Assembly (NCBI RefSeq): GCF_024297065.1
Contig: NZ_CP101114.1
Location: 434,001-498,000 of the forward strand
Source of the DNA: Bartonella harrusi
Lineage (GTDB): Bacteria > Pseudomonadota > Alphaproteobacteria > Rhizobiales > Rhizobiaceae
Direction: 5' to 3'
Length of the DNA stretch: 64,000 nucleotides
Shown: one piece after another, positions 8,320 through 21,205 of the stretch
Layout of the letters: each line of letters starts with the position of its first letter
Position numbering within the stretch: the first letter of the stretch is position 1
Made by a program: the position numbers and the translations under genes
The notes under the pieces: model-generated
What the model was told of the DNA's origin: nothing
The model's database searches: none
What the model saw: the letters and a program-made list of their open reading frames with translations, nothing else

Positions 8320-8838
8320 GTGAATAGAGCGGAAAAACGCGAATTTGTTACATGGCTTAACGAGGCTTTTCAAAAGTCTGGTTCTGTTATTGTTGCACAT
8401 TATTCCGGTCTGACAGTTTCGCAGATGAACGATCTTCGTTCTAAAATGAGTGAAGCTGGCGGTGCCGTTAAAGTCGCCAAAAACCGTCTTGCTAAAATCG
8501 CTCTTCAGGGCACGGAATCTGAATCGATAGTGGACTTGTTTGTTGGACAAACACTTATTGCTTATTCAGAAGATCCAATTACAGCACCGAAAGTTGCTGT
8601 TGATTTTGCGAAAAACAATGACAAATTTGTTATCCTTGGCGGTTCAATGGGTGCAACAAGTTTGAGTGTAGATGCTGTGAAGTCTTTAGCTTCATTGCCT
8701 TCACTAAACGAATTGCGAGCAAAACTTGTAGGTATGATTTCTACTCCTGCAACCCGTATCGCACAGATTGTTAATGCACCTGCTGGTCAGGTTGCACGTG
8801 TCATTGGAGCATATGCTCAGGAGGATAAGGCGGCTTAA
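8320..8838 (+). CDS. rplJ: 50S ribosomal protein L10
   Basis: The 172-residue protein begins [32 protein letters not shown] and has the L10 core [13 protein letters not shown] and the C-terminal helix ending [15 protein letters not shown] that carries L7/L12 dimers. L10 anchors the L12 stalk on 23S rRNA. The start is GTG 8320, preceded by a strong GGAGAGAGA at 8309-8317. The long structured leader suggests autogenous control. rplL follows after about 100 bases. Confidence 0.96.
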   Translation: MNRAEKREFVTWLNEAFQKSGSVIVAHYSGLTVSQMNDLRSKMSEAGGAVKVAKNRLAKIALQGTESESIVDLFVGQTLIAYSEDPITAPKVAVDFAKNNDKFVILGGSMGATSLSVDAVKSLASLPSLNELRAKLVGMISTPATRIAQIVNAPAGQVARVIGAYAQEDKAA

Positions 8839-8939
8839 GGCTGTTTTGTATTCATATTTATAGAAGAGCTTTGATGTTTTTCTGTTTTTTGAATAAGTTT
8901 AAATAATGGTTCAAATCTTTTAATTGAAGGAATGTAAAA

Positions 8940-9311
8940 ATGGCTGATCTAGCGAAGATCGTAGAAGACCTTTCTAATCTAACACTTTTAGAAGCTGCTG
9001 AGCTTTCTAAGTTGCTTGAAGAGAAATGGGGTGTTTCAGCTGCTGCTCCTGTAGCTGTCGCTGCTGTTGCTGGTGGAGCGGCTCCAGCTGCTGAAGAAAA
9101 AACAGAATTTGATGTTATTCTTGTTGAGGGTGGTGCGCAAAAAATTAATGTTATTAAAGAGGTGCGCGCTCTTACGGGACTTGGTCTTAAAGAAGCGAAA
9201 GATCTTGTTGAGGGGGCACCTAAGCCTATTAAAGAGGGTGCGTCTAAAGACGAAGCGGAGAAAATTAAATCGCAACTTGAAGCTGCTGGTGCTAAAGTTG
9301 AGCTTAAGTAA
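8940..9311 (+). CDS. rplL: 50S ribosomal protein L7/L12
   Basis: The 123-residue acidic stalk protein has the N-terminal dimerisation helix ([30 protein letters not shown]), an Ala/Val/Pro-rich hinge (residues about 34-52) and the factor-binding C-terminal domain with [20 protein letters not shown] and [15 protein letters not shown]. It recruits translational GTPases. ATG 8940 follows GAAGGAATG. A hairpin that may attenuate transcription into rpoB follows immediately. Confidence 0.97.
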   Translation: MADLAKIVEDLSNLTLLEAAELSKLLEEKWGVSAAAPVAVAAVAGGAAPAAEEKTEFDVILVEGGAQKINVIKEVRALTGLGLKEAKDLVEGAPKPIKEGASKDEAEKIKSQLEAAGAKVELK

Positions 9312-9321
9312 ATTTTATTTT

Positions 9322-9354
9322 ATCGGCGGGCGTTTATGTTCGCCGATTTTCTTT
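9322..9354 (+). terminator. Hairpin between rplL and rpoB (attenuator or partial terminator)
   Basis: ATCGGCG (9322-9328) pairs with CGCCGAT (9341-9347), followed by TTTTCTTTCTCTT. Located 11 bases after rplL. A partial terminator here is the classic way to lower rpoBC output relative to ribosomal proteins. Confidence 0.65.
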
Positions 9355-9597
9355 CTCTTGGAAAGAAGGGAGATAATGAATAAGAACCTTTTCCCAAGTA
9401 TTGAGAAATTGTAATGGGTAAGGTCTTATTTCTCGTTCCTTTATCATAGGGCCAAGTAAATGAGTAGCTTATGTTAATGGGGCAAATGAGAGATATCCAT
9501 TATCGGGTATCAGGTAAACAGGTCTGCATGTGCAGATTAATGATATAAAGCTTTCAAGGTTTAGTCTACCTTGGAGAGTAAAAATCAAGGAGCAACG

Positions 9598-12500
9598 ATG
9601 GCTCAGACCCTAGCGATGATGTCTCAATTCAATGGTCGTAAGCGCGTACGCAAATTTTTTGGTAAGATTCCTGAGGTGGCGGAGATGCCGAATCTTATTG
9701 AGGTTCAAAAAGCGTCATATGATCAGTTTCTCATGGTTGAGGAGCCAGAAGGTGGACGACCAGATGAAGGTTTGCAAGCTGTTTTTAAATCCGTATTTCC
9801 TATTTCGGACTTTTCCGGTACAGCTATGCTTGAGTTTGTTGGTTATGAATTTGATTTACCAAAATTTGATGTTGAAGAATGCCGTCAGCGTGATTTGACT
9901 TATGCTGCACCATTAAAGGTGATATTGCGTTTGATCGTTTTTGATATTGATGAGGATACCGGATCAAAAGAGATCAAAGACATTAAAGAGCAAGGCGTTT
10001 ATATGGGCGATATGCCTTTAATGACAACGAATGGTACTTTTATCGTTAATGGTACTGAGCGTGTTATTGTTTCACAGATGCATCGCTCTCCTGGTGTCTT
10101 TTTTGATCATGATAAAGGAAAATCGCATTCATCGGGGAAGTTTCTTTTTGCTGCTCGTGTTATTCCTTATCGTGGTTCTTGGCTTGATATTGAGTTTGAT
10201 GCTAAGGATATCATTTATGCTCGTATTGATCGGCGGCGCAAGATTCCTGTTACGAGTCTCTTGATGGCATTGGGTATGGATGCATCAGATATTTTGTCAA
10301 CCTTTTATAATAAGGTTACTTACGAACGAGATGGAGAGGGGTGGCGGATTCCTTATTCTGTTGATCGCTTTAAAGGCATGAAACTTGTCTCTGATCTTGT
10401 CGATGCAGATAGTGGTGAAGTTGTTGCTGAGGCTGGTAAAAAACTAACGCTTCGCGCTGCAAAATCTTTAGCCGAGAAGGGTCTTAAAGCGGTTAAAGTG
10501 AGTGAGGATGATTTATTAGGATGTTATCTTGCAGAAGATATAGTAAATTATCAAACAGGTGAGATTTATCTTGAAGCTGGTGATGAAATTGACGAAAAAA
10601 TATTGAAGGTTTTGTTTGATGTAAATGCGGATCAAATTAATATCCTTGATATTGATCATATGAATATTGGTGCATATATCCGTAATACTTTAAAAGTAGA
10701 TAAAAACGAAAGTCGGCAGGATGCATTATTTGATATTTATAGGGTTATGCGTCCTGGTGAGCCGCCAACAATGGATACAGCGGAAGCGATGTTCCATTCA
10801 TTATTTTTTGATCCAGAGCGTTATGATCTCTCCGCTGTAGGGCGCGTTAAGATGAATTTGCGTATGGATCTTGATTGTCCAGATACGGTTCGCATTTTAC
10901 GTCAAGAGGATATTCTTGCTGTTGTCAAAATGCTGGTTGAATTGCGTGATGGCCGTGGTGAGATTGATGATATTGATAATCTTGGTAATCGTCGTGTTCG
11001 TTCCGTTGGAGAGTTGATGGAAAATCAATATCGCATTGGTTTACTTCGTATGGAACGTGCGATAAAAGAGCGTATGTCGTCAGTTGAGATTGACACAGTT
11101 ATGCCACAGGATTTGATAAATGCAAAGCCTGCGGCAGCAGCTGTTCGTGAGTTTTTTGGATCTTCACAATTATCGCAGTTTATGGATCAAACCAACCCCT
11201 TGTCAGAAATCACGCATAAGCGTCGTCTTTCTGCGCTTGGTCCGGGAGGTTTGACTCGTGAACGTGCTGGTTTTGAAGTTCGTGACGTTCATCCTACGCA
11301 TTATGGTCGCATTTGTCCGATTGAGACACCAGAAGGTCCCAATATTGGTTTGATTAACTCCTTAGCGACATTTGCGCGCGTTAATAAATATGGTTTTATT
11401 GAGAGCCCATATCGCAAAATTATCGATGGTAAAGTAACAACAGAAGTTATTTATCTGTCTGCTATGGAAGAATCCAAGCATTATGTCGCTCAAGCCAATT
11501 CTTCATTAGATGCTGAAGAGCGCTTTACAGAAGAATTTGTTGTTTGTCGTCATGCTGGTGAAGTTTTGATGGCACCGCGCGATCACGTGGATTTGATGGA
11601 TGTTTCACCAAAACAGTTGGTTTCCGTAGCGGCGGCTCTTATTCCATTTTTGGAAAATGATGATGCGAATCGTGCGTTGATGGGTTCAAACATGCAGCGT
11701 CAAGCAGTGCCACTTGTACGTGCTGAAGCGCCATTTGTTGGGACAGGGATGGAATCCGTTGTTGCACGTGATTCAGGGGCAGCGGTTAGTGCAAAGCGTG
11801 GTGGTATTGTTGATCAGGTTGATGCAACGCGTATTGTGATCCGTGCAACAGAAGATTTAGACCCTTCAAAGTCTGGTGTTGATATTTATCGTTTGCAGAA
11901 ATTTCAACGTTCCAATCAGTCTACCTGTATTAATCAGCGTCCGCTTGTGCATGTAGGGGATCGGATAGAAAAGGGCGATATTATTGCCGATGGTCCCTCT
12001 ACCGATCTTGGTGATTTAGCTCTTGGGCGAAATGTTCTTGTGGCCTTTATGCCTTGGAATGGATACAATTATGAAGATTCCATTTTGTTATCTGAGCGTA
12101 TTGTTGCCGATGATGTTTTTACTTCAATTCACATTGAGGAGTTTGAAGTTGCTGCACGTGATACAAAACTTGGGCCTGAAGAAATAACGCGTGATATTCC
12201 TAATGTTGCAGAAGAAGCGTTAAGAAATCTTGATGAAGCTGGTATTATCTATATTGGTGCTGAAGTTCAGCCTGGTGATATTTTGGTTGGTAAGATTACA
12301 CCAAAGGGTGAAAGTCCCATGACGCCAGAAGAGAAGCTTTTGCGTGCCATTTTTGGTGAAAAAGCATCCGATGTTCGTGATACTTCTATGCGGATGCCTC
12401 CTGGAACTTTCGGGACTGTTGTTGAAGTTCGTGTTTTTAACCGCCATGGTGTGGAAAAAGATGAACGTGCAATGGCAATTGAACGGGAGGAAATTGAGCG

Positions 12501-13746
12501 TTTAGCTAAAGACCGTGATGATGAACAGTCGATTCTTGATCGCAATGTTTATGCACGTCTTTCTGATATGTTGACAGGTAAAGTTGCCGTGGAGGGTCCC
12601 AAAGGCTTTTCGGGGAGCGAGAAGCTTGACAATACGGTGATGGCTCACTATCCGCGCTCACAATGGTGGCACTTTGCTGTTGAGGACGAAAAGCTTCAGA
12701 ATGAAATTGAGGCTTTGCGTAAACAATATGATGAATCAAAAGAAGCATTACAACGTCGCTTTATGGATAAAGTTGAGAAAGTCCAAAGAGGCGATGAAAT
12801 GCCTCCTGGTGTCATGAAAATGGTAAAGGTTTTTGTTGCTGTAAAACGCAAAATTCAACCAGGGGATAAAATGGCAGGGCGTCATGGTAATAAGGGGGTT
12901 GTGTCACGTATTCTTCCTGTAGAAGATATGCCATTTCTTGAAGATGGAACACATGCTGATATCGTTTTAAATCCACTTGGTGTGCCTAGCCGTATGAATG
13001 TTGGACAAATTCTTGAGACCCATCTTGGTTGGGCGTGTGCTGGTATGGGCAAAAAGATTGGCGATTTGGTTGAATTGTATCAAGAGACTGGGGATATCCT
13101 TCCTTTGCGTCAGCGTATCGAAAATCTGATGCCTGATAATGATCATAATGAACCAGTACGTCATTATGATAATGAGAGCCTTTACAAATTAGCACTACAG
13201 ATGAAAAAAGGCGTTTCAATCGCAACACCTGTTTTTGATGGGGCACATGAAGCTGATATCAATATGATGCTGGAAGAAGCAGGTTTAGACAGCTCAGGAC
13301 AGGTTACACTTTATGATGGTCGGACTGGAGAGCCTTTTGATCGTCCGGTGACAGTTGGATATATTTATATGTTGAAATTGCATCACCTTGTTGACGATAA
13401 GATTCATGCACGTTCAATTGGTCCGTATTCGCTTGTGACACAGCAGCCGTTAGGTGGTAAGGCACAATTTGGTGGTCAGCGTTTTGGTGAAATGGAGGTT
13501 TGGGCACTTGAGGCATATGGTGCTGCATATACTTTGCAGGAGATGTTGACTGTAAAATCCGATGATGTGGCTGGTCGGACGAAAGTTTATGAAGCAATCG
13601 TGCGTGGTGATGATACATTTGAGGCGGGTATACCGGAAAGCTTTAATGTGTTGGTAAAAGAAATGCGTTCACTTGCTCTTAATGTAGAACTTGATGACGC
13701 GCGCGAGCTTATTGCACAGCGAGCCTTATCTGATACAGCGGAATAA
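9598..13746 (+). CDS. rpoB: RNA polymerase beta subunit
   Basis: The 1382-residue beta subunit starts at ATG 9598 ([26 protein letters not shown]), with AAGGAG eight bases upstream; an in-frame TTG at 9571 is not needed. The rifampicin pocket at about residues 520-570 reads [33 protein letters not shown] in segments, with the usual susceptible residues (D of MDQTN, H of ITHKRR, S of RRLSALG). Further landmarks are [15 protein letters not shown] and the C-terminal [20 protein letters not shown]. Forms the catalytic cleft with RpoC. Co-transcribed with rpoC 171 bases downstream. Confidence 0.98.
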   Translation: MAQTLAMMSQFNGRKRVRKFFGKIPEVAEMPNLIEVQKASYDQFLMVEEPEGGRPDEGLQAVFKSVFPISDFSGTAMLEFVGYEFDLPKFDVEECRQRDLTYAAPLKVILRLIVFDIDEDTGSKEIKDIKEQGVYMGDMPLMTTNGTFIVNGTERVIVSQMHRSPGVFFDHDKGKSHSSGKFLFAARVIPYRGSWLDIEFDAKDIIYARIDRRRKIPVTSLLMALGMDASDILSTFYNKVTYERDGEGWRIPYSVDRFKGMKLVSDLVDADSGEVVAEAGKKLTLRAAKSLAEKGLKAVKVSEDDLLGCYLAEDIVNYQTGEIYLEAGDEIDEKILKVLFDVNADQINILDIDHMNIGAYIRNTLKVDKNESRQDALFDIYRVMRPGEPPTMDTAEAMFHSLFFDPERYDLSAVGRVKMNLRMDLDCPDTVRILRQEDILAVVKMLVELRDGRGEIDDIDNLGNRRVRSVGELMENQYRIGLLRMERAIKERMSSVEIDTVMPQDLINAKPAAAAVREFFGSSQLSQFMDQTNPLSEITHKRRLSALGPGGLTRERAGFEVRDVHPTHYGRICPIETPEGPNIGLINSLATFARVNKYGFIESPYRKIIDGKVTTEVIYLSAMEESKHYVAQANSSLDAEERFTEEFVVCRHAGEVLMAPRDHVDLMDVSPKQLVSVAAALIPFLENDDANRALMGSNMQRQAVPLVRAEAPFVGTGMESVVARDSGAAVSAKRGGIVDQVDATRIVIRATEDLDPSKSGVDIYRLQKFQRSNQSTCINQRPLVHVGDRIEKGDIIADGPSTDLGDLALGRNVLVAFMPWNGYNYEDSILLSERIVADDVFTSIHIEEFEVAARDTKLGPEEITRDIPNVAEEALRNLDEAGIIYIGAEVQPGDILVGKITPKGESPMTPEEKLLRAIFGEKASDVRDTSMRMPPGTFGTVVEVRVFNRHGVEKDERAMAIEREEIERLAKDRDDEQSILDRNVYARLSDMLTGKVAVEGPKGFSGSEKLDNTVMAHYPRSQWWHFAVEDEKLQNEIEALRKQYDESKEALQRRFMDKVEKVQRGDEMPPGVMKMVKVFVAVKRKIQPGDKMAGRHGNKGVVSRILPVEDMPFLEDGTHADIVLNPLGVPSRMNVGQILETHLGWACAGMGKKIGDLVELYQETGDILPLRQRIENLMPDNDHNEPVRHYDNESLYKLALQMKKGVSIATPVFDGAHEADINMMLEEAGLDSSGQVTLYDGRTGEPFDRPVTVGYIYMLKLHHLVDDKIHARSIGPYSLVTQQPLGGKAQFGGQRFGEMEVWALEAYGAAYTLQEMLTVKSDDVAGRTKVYEAIVRGDDTFEAGIPESFNVLVKEMRSLALNVELDDARELIAQRALSDTAE

Positions 13747-13917
13747 TAATTTAAGGAGCGCGCGAATGCGCTTTGATTATCTTGAGAGGCTAAATAAGAA
13801 GTTTTTGTTAAGAGAACACAGACAGTTTAAAAAAGTAGAAATGGTTTTAAATGTGCTCTGTGATAAAAATTAATGAGATGTAATAACAGGTTCTAAGAAT
13901 CTTTGAAGGAGAACGGC

Positions 13918-16900
13918 ATGAACCACGAGGTCATGAATCTTTTCAATCCTCAGGCGCCAGCGCAGACATTTGACTCTATTCGTATTTCTATCGCGAGCCC
14001 TGAGAAGATTTTGTCTTGGTCGTATGGTGAGATCAAGAAGCCTGAGACTATTAATTATAGGACTTTTAAACCAGAGCGTGATGGTCTTTTTTGTGCACGT
14101 ATCTTTGGCCCTATTAAGGACTATGAATGTCTATGCGGTAAATATAAACGCATGAAATATAAGGGCATTATCTGTGAAAAATGTGGTGTAGAGGTGACGC
14201 TTTCGCGCGTACGTCGTGAGCGCATGGGGCATATTGAGCTTGCGGCACCTGTTGCGCATATTTGGTTCCTTAAATCATTACCAGGTCGTATTTCTACACT
14301 TTTAGATTTAACTTTGAAAGATATTGAGCGCGTTCTCTATTTTGAGAATTATATTATAACGGAACCAGGATTGACATCCCTTAAGCTCCATCAGCTTCTT
14401 TCTGAAGAAGAGTATATGCTTGCTATTGATGAGTTTGGGGAAGATCAGTTTACTGCTATGATTGGTGCTGAAGCTATTTATGAGCTTCTAGCCAGCATGG
14501 AATTAGAAAAACTTGCCAATGATTTGCGTGTTGAATTGTCTGAGACAACGTCAGAGTTAAAGCAAAAAAAGCTGATTAAACGGCTTAAGATCGTTGAAAA
14601 TTTCCTTGAATCTGGCAATAAACCAGAATGGATGATTATGAAGACGATTCCAGTCATTCCACCTGATTTACGTCCGTTGGTTCCACTCGATGGTGGGCGT
14701 TTTGCGACATCGGATCTCAATGATCTTTATCGGCGTGTCATAAACCGTAATAATCGTTTGAAACGATTGATTGAATTGCGTGCCCCTGGAATTATTGTCC
14801 GCAATGAAAAACGTATGGTGCAAGAAGCTGTTGATGCATTGTTTGATAATGGTCGGCGTGGGCGTGTGATTACAGGAGCAAATAAGCGTCCACTCAAGTC
14901 TCTTTCCGATATGCTAAAGGGAAAGCAAGGGCGTTTCCGTCAAAACTTGCTTGGAAAGCGTGTTGATTATTCAGGACGTTCTGTTATCGTAACGGGCCCT
15001 GAATTAAAATTGCATCAATGTGGTCTCCCCAAAAAGATGGCTCTTGAGTTGTTTAAGCCATTTATTTACGCACGACTTGATGCGAAGGGGTATTCATCAA
15101 CTGTAAAACAGGCAAAAAAACTTGTAGAAAAAGAGCATCCGGAAGTATGGGATATCTTAGATGAGGTTATCCGTGAACATCCTGTTTTGTTGAATCGTGC
15201 GCCGACGTTGCACCGTTTGGGAATTCAGGCTTTCGAACCCATCTTGATTGAAGGAAAAGCGATACAGCTTCATCCATTGGTGTGTACTGCTTTTAATGCT
15301 GATTTTGATGGCGATCAGATGGCGGTTCACGTTCCACTTTCTCTTGAAGCACAGCTCGAAGCACGTGTTTTGATGATGTCGACCAATAATATTCTTCATC
15401 CAGCCAATGGTGCACCAATTATTGTTCCCTCACAGGATATGGTTCTTGGCCTCTATTATCTTTCGATTGTTTCTGAAAAAGAACCAGGTGAAGGAATGGC
15501 TTTTTCGGATATAGGCGAGCTTCATCACGCCTTGGAAAATAAGGTTATAACTCTTCACACGAAGATTAAAGGCCGCGTTAAAAATATGGGAAAGGATGGA
15601 AAAGAAATTTCCAAACTTTACGATACAACGCCTGGACGTTTGATTATTGGGGAACTTTTGCCGAAAAATCCAAATATCTCATTTGATATTGTCAATCAAG
15701 AAATGACTAAAAAGAATATCTCTAAATTGATTGATCAGGTTTATCGGCACTGTGGACAAAAAGAGACAGTTATTTTCTGCGATCGTATTATGCAGCTTGG
15801 CTTTTCATATGCTTGTCGTGCAGGAATTTCGTTCGGTAAGGATGATATGGTTATCCCTGATAGCAAATTGCGTTTGGTTACAGAAACCGAAGCTTTAGCT
15901 AAAGAATACGAACAGCAATATAATGACGGTCTCATTACGCAAGGTGAGAAATATAACAAAGTCGTAGATGCGTGGGGTAAATGTACGGATCGCGTTGCCG
16001 ATGAGATGATGAAACGTATTCAGGCGGTTGAATTCGATCCTAAAACAGGTCGTCAGCGGCCAATGAATTCAATCTATATGATGTCCCATTCTGGTGCGCG
16101 TGGCTCTGCTAACCAGATGAAGCAGTTAGCTGGTATGCGCGGGTTGATGGCAAAGCCATCGGGTGAAATTATTGAAACACCAATTATTTCAAACTTTAAG
16201 GAAGGTCTAACCGTTAACGAATACTTCAATTCGACGCACGGAGCACGGAAAGGGCTTGCCGATACTGCGTTAAAAACAGCCAATTCTGGTTATTTAACAC
16301 GGCGCCTCGTTGATGTTGCACAAGATGCTATTATTTCAGCAGTTGATTGTGGTACGGCAAAGGGGCTTACGATGCAGCCTATTGTTGATGCAGGACAAAT
16401 TGTTGCATCTCTTGGGCAAAGGATTCTTGGTCGCACAGCGCTTGTCGATATTTTACATCCAGTTTCTGGAGAAGTTCTCCTTGAAGGTGGTGCGATGATT
16501 GAAGAAGCTGATATTGCTAAGATTGAAGAAGCTGGAATTCAGTCTGTGCAAATTCGCTCTGCTTTGACATGTGAAACACGCCTTGGTGTTTGTGCTAAAT
16601 GCTATGGTCGTGATTTGGCACGTGGAACACCAGTGAATCAAGGTGAGGCGGTTGGTGTTATTGCTGCTCAGTCCATTGGTGAACCGGGAACACAGCTTAC
16701 TATGCGGACTTTCCACTTAGGAGGAACGGCGCAGGTTGTAGATTCGTCTCATTTAGAAGCCTCCTATGAAGGTATAGTAGAAATTCGCAATCGCAATGTC
16801 GTGCGCAATTCTGAAGGTCACTTGGTGGTTATGGGGCGTAATATGGCTATCCTTATTAAGGATGAGTCTGGAAAAGAGCGTGTCGTGCATCGTATTAGCT

Positions 16901-18129
16901 ATGGTGCGCATATCTTTGTTGATGATGGTGACGTAGTTAAGCGTGGGCAACGTATAGCAGAATGGGACCCTTATACACGTCCAATTTTAACTGAAGTTGA
17001 AGGTTATGTCGGTTTTGAAGATATGATTGATGGTTTATCAGTTACTGAAACAGCTGATGAATCTACCGGTATTACGAAGCGTCTGGTTATTGATTGGCGT
17101 GCTAATCCCCGTGGTGCTGATCTGAAACCAGCTATTATCATCCACACAGATAAAAAAGGTGAAACCATTGCAAAACTATATAAGGGGGGTGAAGTCCGTT
17201 ATATGATGTCAGTAGAAACTATTCTTTCTGTTGAGCCTGGTTCCCATGTTAAGGCTGGTGATGTTATTGCTCGCTTGCCAATGGAAAGTGCTAAGACGAA
17301 AGATATTACGGGTGGTCTACCACGTGTGGCTGAGCTTTTTGAAGCACGGCGTCCGAAAGACCATGCTATTATTGCTGAAGTGAGTGGTACAATTCGTTTT
17401 GGTCGTGGTTATAAGAATAAACGTCGTATTATCATTGAACCAAATGATGCAGCTCTTGAACCTGTAGAATATTTGATTCCGAAAGGTAAATTGTTTCACT
17501 TCCAAGAGGGTGATCAAATTGAAAAAGGGGACTATATCCTCGATGGTAATCCAGCCCCTCATGATATTTTGGCGATTAAGGGCGTTGAGGCTTTGGCATC
17601 TTATCTTGTTAATGAAATTCAAGAAGTTTATCGTTTGCAAGGTGTTTTAATTAATGACAAGCATATTGAAGTGATTGTCCGACAGATGTTGCAAAAAGTT
17701 GAGATTACTGAATCTGGAGATTCAGGCTATATTGCGGGAGATAATGTTGATCGTATTGAACTTGATGAAATCAATGATAATTTGATTGCAGAAGGGAAAA
17801 GGCCTGCATCGGGTACTCCCATTCTTCTTGGTATTACGAAAGCATCTCTTCAAACACCGTCGTTTATTTCGGCAGCATCGTTTCAGGAAACAACAAGAGT
17901 CCTTACTGAAGCAGCAGTTTCTGGTAAAATTGATACTTTGCAAGGTCTTAAGGAGAATGTTATTGTTGGTCGCCTTATTCCTGCGGGTACAGGTGGTACG
18001 ATTGCTCAAATTCGCCGTATTGCAACAGTTCGTGATGATTTGATTATAGATGAGCGGCGTAAATCTAGCAATAACGAGATGGCTAAGGCTATGTTGACAA
18101 ATATGACAACTGAAGCAGTTGCTGAATAA
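13918..18129 (+). CDS. rpoC: RNA polymerase beta-prime subunit
   Basis: The 1403-residue beta-prime subunit carries the N-terminal zinc ribbon ([20 protein letters not shown]), the catalytic magnesium site [10 protein letters not shown] at residues 460-467, the bridge helix and trigger-loop region around [25 protein letters not shown], and the second zinc site [13 protein letters not shown]. Start ATG 13918 (MNHEVMNLF) has GAAGGAGA about 9 bases upstream; a TTG at 13903 in frame is not used. The gene ends the tuf-rpoC block, with a strong terminator 33 bases later. Confidence 0.98.
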   Translation: MNHEVMNLFNPQAPAQTFDSIRISIASPEKILSWSYGEIKKPETINYRTFKPERDGLFCARIFGPIKDYECLCGKYKRMKYKGIICEKCGVEVTLSRVRRERMGHIELAAPVAHIWFLKSLPGRISTLLDLTLKDIERVLYFENYIITEPGLTSLKLHQLLSEEEYMLAIDEFGEDQFTAMIGAEAIYELLASMELEKLANDLRVELSETTSELKQKKLIKRLKIVENFLESGNKPEWMIMKTIPVIPPDLRPLVPLDGGRFATSDLNDLYRRVINRNNRLKRLIELRAPGIIVRNEKRMVQEAVDALFDNGRRGRVITGANKRPLKSLSDMLKGKQGRFRQNLLGKRVDYSGRSVIVTGPELKLHQCGLPKKMALELFKPFIYARLDAKGYSSTVKQAKKLVEKEHPEVWDILDEVIREHPVLLNRAPTLHRLGIQAFEPILIEGKAIQLHPLVCTAFNADFDGDQMAVHVPLSLEAQLEARVLMMSTNNILHPANGAPIIVPSQDMVLGLYYLSIVSEKEPGEGMAFSDIGELHHALENKVITLHTKIKGRVKNMGKDGKEISKLYDTTPGRLIIGELLPKNPNISFDIVNQEMTKKNISKLIDQVYRHCGQKETVIFCDRIMQLGFSYACRAGISFGKDDMVIPDSKLRLVTETEALAKEYEQQYNDGLITQGEKYNKVVDAWGKCTDRVADEMMKRIQAVEFDPKTGRQRPMNSIYMMSHSGARGSANQMKQLAGMRGLMAKPSGEIIETPIISNFKEGLTVNEYFNSTHGARKGLADTALKTANSGYLTRRLVDVAQDAIISAVDCGTAKGLTMQPIVDAGQIVASLGQRILGRTALVDILHPVSGEVLLEGGAMIEEADIAKIEEAGIQSVQIRSALTCETRLGVCAKCYGRDLARGTPVNQGEAVGVIAAQSIGEPGTQLTMRTFHLGGTAQVVDSSHLEASYEGIVEIRNRNVVRNSEGHLVVMGRNMAILIKDESGKERVVHRISYGAHIFVDDGDVVKRGQRIAEWDPYTRPILTEVEGYVGFEDMIDGLSVTETADESTGITKRLVIDWRANPRGADLKPAIIIHTDKKGETIAKLYKGGEVRYMMSVETILSVEPGSHVKAGDVIARLPMESAKTKDITGGLPRVAELFEARRPKDHAIIAEVSGTIRFGRGYKNKRRIIIEPNDAALEPVEYLIPKGKLFHFQEGDQIEKGDYILDGNPAPHDILAIKGVEALASYLVNEIQEVYRLQGVLINDKHIEVIVRQMLQKVEITESGDSGYIAGDNVDRIELDEINDNLIAEGKRPASGTPILLGITKASLQTPSFISAASFQETTRVLTEAAVSGKIDTLQGLKENVIVGRLIPAGTGGTIAQIRRIATVRDDLIIDERRKSSNNEMAKAMLTNMTTEAVAE

Positions 18130-18161
18130 TTGTCAGACATGTTAAAAAATTGACAGGAGAG

Positions 18162-18189
18162 CGCCCGAATATGAAGTTTGGGCGTTTTT
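18162..18189 (+). terminator. Rho-independent terminator after rpoC
   Basis: CGCCCGAA (18162-18169) pairs with TTTGGGCG (18177-18184, one G-T pair) across a 7-base loop, followed by TTTTTAT. It closes the rplKAJL-rpoBC transcription block. Confidence 0.88.
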
Positions 18190-18473
18190 ATAAATCTTAG
18201 AATATAAAATCCTCGCGTTTTCTTAAATATGGTTTAAAAGTTATAGGCGATTATTGTTTTCAGCGTTCTTTCTGGTTTATTGCATTGTCTTATAATGATA
18301 TTCATATTTCTCTTACTTTATTTATAAAATTCTTATTTTTCAGATAGATAGGAAGTGTGTTTCTAATATTGAAAATATGCTTAAAGTGATAGATTTTAAA
18401 AGAGAAGGGTAATCTCTTTGAAAATGAGAGAGCCAATGTTTTAAATAGTTTGAGATTTTACGATTGATATCTT
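18190..18473. other. AT-rich spacer after rpoC
   Basis: No gene, RNA or repeat is recognisable between the rpoC terminator and the 3' end of the integrase pseudogene on the minus strand. Confidence 0.5.
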
Positions 18474-19329
18474 TTATAAAAATAAAGGCATGCGAAACTC
18501 TGTTGTATTATCACACCTTTCTTTCATATTCTCAGCAAGGATAGTCCAGATATCATCTTTAATCTGATCTTTATGGATATAACGCAAAGGGTTTGTACGA
18601 ACACTTGTAAGAGTAACAAATGCAAAGCCAATTGTGTTAGAGATGTTGTTTGGCAAAGTATTTTAAAAAAGCCGGTATATCTTTCCAATTCATTGCCGAT
18701 TTATTAATGGTTTTATGACGTTGTTTACCTAACAATGCACGTGCTTTTTTTTGTTGCCTGTAAATCGATATCCAATTCCAAGCAGCAATATGTTTGAGAC
18801 AAATATTGAGACGGGTAAAGAGTTCTATTCGCTGTTGCAGCTTTTTTGTATGCCCAATAGGGGCAAGAGTGTTGCGTATATCTGTTTGTTTAATCTCTTG
18901 AACGGGAAGAACGCCTCACTTTGGAAGAATATGAAGTTTTAAAGGGAGAAAACAGTTTCTATCTTTACCATTGTTTTTTAGTTCAGTTTTGCAACTTTCA
19001 AAAGTATCTAAAGCAATATCTTTAAGATAATGAAGATTACGCATTGCCCTATATTTTTATTTTTCACGTCTTTTAATGGGGTCACACTTCTCATGCAAAA
19101 CGGAACGCCCTTAAAAAAGAGCACTATTGTAATTCACAGGTTTTTTTTTAAAAACATTTCTTAAGATTCTCAAGTCCCTTTGACGATGCCATCCGTGGAT
19201 AGTATACTGGTAAATCCATTGTGCACCACCATCTTTACGCTTACAAAGGAGAAAGCCGGCACCATCATTTTCTTTACCAGCTTTTAATGTTGTAACAGCC
19301 CTTGCATGAAGACAATTCATTAAAGGCAT
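18474..19329 (-). pseudogene. Decayed P4-type tyrosine-recombinase integrase (nearly full span)
   Basis: Read from 19329 downwards, the frame fragments cover most of an integrase in order: MPLMNCLHARAVTTLKAGKE and CKRKDGGAQWIYQYTIHG (Arm-binding domain), IKQTDIRNTLAPIGHTKK and KARALLGKQRHKTINKSA (core-binding domain), and TSVRTNPLRY with IKDDIWTILAENMKE (start of the catalytic domain with the first catalytic arginine). Frameshifts and stops separate these parts, and the C-terminal His-x-x-Arg/Tyr portion is not recognisable. It is the longest integrase remnant in the window. No tRNA lies beside it to act as an attachment site. It is not functional. Confidence 0.85.
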
Positions 19330-19500
19330 TTTTACTCTTTATTTTTAGAGTTTTTTACCCCCATACAAGCCTCGCTTCTGATATGCAAGCACATGATTTT
19401 ATTTGATTCAAAATGAGAGGATTGAAGATGAGAGAATCTTACAATATTCGAGATTATGATAGAAGGTGAAAAATAAATTATCATTATAAATCAATATTTT
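19330..19500 (-). repeat. Integrase leader repeat, copy 2
   Basis: This is the upstream region of the 18.5-19.3 kb integrase remnant. It shares GAGAGAATCTTACAATATTCG and the end motif TAAATTATCATTATAAATCA (plus-strand reading) with the leaders near 23.85, 48.75 and 49.7 kb. Unusually it contains an additional partial GAGAGGATTGAAGATGAGAG duplication. Confidence 0.7.
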
Positions 19501-19701
19501 ATCTAAATTTGGAAAAGCTACCACAATGAAGGAGTAAAAGTCTTTCTTGCATAATCCGAACAGTAATTGCTTTTCTTCTTTAAAATTCTTGTATGACAAG
19601 AAAATTCTTTATTTTATTATATCGAATAACTGAGGAAAGTAGAGGACAAAATGCTAATTAAAAATTTTATAAAAAGCAGATATCTGACTCTATAAAAATA
19701 G

Positions 19702-19737
19702 AATGATAAAATGTGCGAAAATGATAAAATGTGCGAA
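19702..19737. repeat. Perfect 18-bp tandem repeat (two units)
   Basis: AATGATAAAATGTGCGAA occurs twice head to tail (19702-19719 and 19720-19737) in otherwise featureless AT-rich DNA beside the integrase leader. Confidence 0.9.
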
Positions 19738-20333
19738 TGTGATTCAATTTATAAATTGACACACGAATTTTTAACAACTGCTCAGACTTTGTATTATTAC
19801 TAAAAAAGCAAGGCTTCTTGTGTTTTTTCTTCGTGAAAGTGCAAGGCTTTATACGCAAACAGACCGTCATAAATTAAAATAAATACTGTGTGCTAAAAGA
19901 GTTAAATTCTCTTTTTCTGAAATATTCGATATGTTAGCTATAATGAAAAAATGACTTGATGCTAAGAAAAAGCTTAAATGATTAGTTACATGGATTAATC
20001 AAAATGGGGCTATTGACAGCAGGGGCAGCATGATATTGATAATCTCCTCCATGATTTAGAATGCATAGAGAACATTTTTTAAAAGAGTTTAGCTGAATGA
20101 GGAGTTGGTTGCTGATTATAAAATTTACTTTACATGGTATTTTTGATGATTGTTTTCTATTGATAGAGAGAGGCTATATTTTTATGATAGGTGTTGATAG
20201 AACGTCAGATATAGCCAGTTTTTCAAAAAAGCAGAGCAAATAAAAAGAGTTGCAAAGGTTTTTGCAACACATTTAGCTATGAATGAGAAAATAGCGATAT
20301 TTAAATTTATTTTCAAAAGAGAAAGTAAAAACA
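19738..20333. other. Non-coding stretch upstream of nitroreductase
   Basis: I see no gene here. Short frames such as one containing IERGYIFMIGVDRTSDIASFSKKQSK could be remnants of a lost gene, but nothing matches a known family. Confidence 0.4.
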
Positions 20334-21014
20334 ATGACAGTCGATTCTTCTATTGATATTTTTCAATCTATTTTGTCACGTAAGTCGATACGAGCCTTTA
20401 CGCATCAGCAAGTTTCACAGGAAACAATCAAAGAAATTTTGAAACTTGCGGCTCGTGCACCATCTGGAACAAATACCCAACCATGGCAAGTCATTGTTCT
20501 TACAGGGAATGTATTGCAAAAAGTAGGACAAGAACTTTCACACCTCGCACTTACAGGTATAAAAGGAGAACGTGAAGTCCATTATTATCCGCGTCAATGG
20601 CGTGAGCCTTATCTTTCAAGGCGTCGAAAAATTGGTTGGGATCTTTATAAGAGCCTTGGAATTCAAAAAGATGAGCGAGAAAAAATAAATCAACAGAAAG
20701 CACGGAATTTTTCATTTTTTGGTGCGCCTGTAGGACTTTTATTTACTATGGATTACGACATGGAAATGGGGAGCTGGCTTGATTTGGGGATGTTTATGCA
20801 GACAATCATGTTAGCTGCCCGTGGATTTGGGCTAGACACATGTCCTCAAGCAGCATTTGCTGATTATCATAAACAAATTCGTACACTTTTATCAATTCCT
20901 TCTGATCGGCGCATTGTTTGTGGTATGGCACTTGGCTATCGCGATGAGAGTGCTCCAGAAAACAATTTTGCGACGGAACGTGAAGCAATTGAGAACTTTG
21001 TACGCTTTATTTAA
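20334..21014 (+). CDS. Nitroreductase-family FMN oxidoreductase
   Basis: The 226-residue protein begins DIFQSILSRKSIRAFTHQQV and continues with LAARAPSGTNTQPWQVIVLTG, the FMN-phosphate binding signature of nitroreductases, then SWLDLGMFMQTIMLAARGFGLDTCPQ and a closing DRRIVCGMALGYRD. Such enzymes reduce nitro compounds, quinones or flavins with NAD(P)H in the cytosol. Length and motifs are normal. It stands alone between the decayed region and sdaA, and is one of the few intact genes in this 5-kb stretch. The physiological substrate cannot be told from sequence. Confidence 0.9.
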   Translation: MTVDSSIDIFQSILSRKSIRAFTHQQVSQETIKEILKLAARAPSGTNTQPWQVIVLTGNVLQKVGQELSHLALTGIKGEREVHYYPRQWREPYLSRRRKIGWDLYKSLGIQKDEREKINQQKARNFSFFGAPVGLLFTMDYDMEMGSWLDLGMFMQTIMLAARGFGLDTCPQAAFADYHKQIRTLLSIPSDRRIVCGMALGYRDESAPENNFATEREAIENFVRFI

Positions 21015-21205
21015 TGATATTTATGGGAATATTTTTATGTAAGTGAGCATCATTTTTGAAGAGTTTGAGGTATTATAATAATATTTCGGTGAGAACCTTT
21101 TATTCTTGTTTAATTTTAATATTGCATGTTAACATTTATTTTACTACGTTTGAAAAATTAAAAGAGTAGTTACTCTAGGTTCATCATCTATTTTGAAGGT
21201 TGGCT

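Noticed and set aside
11150..11310. Possible rifampicin-resistance substitutions in rpoB
   Set aside because: The cluster residues (Asp in MDQTN, His in ITHKRR, Ser in RRLSALG) are the usual susceptible ones.
19702..19737. CRISPR-like repeat
   Set aside because: Two contiguous units without spacers and no cas genes.
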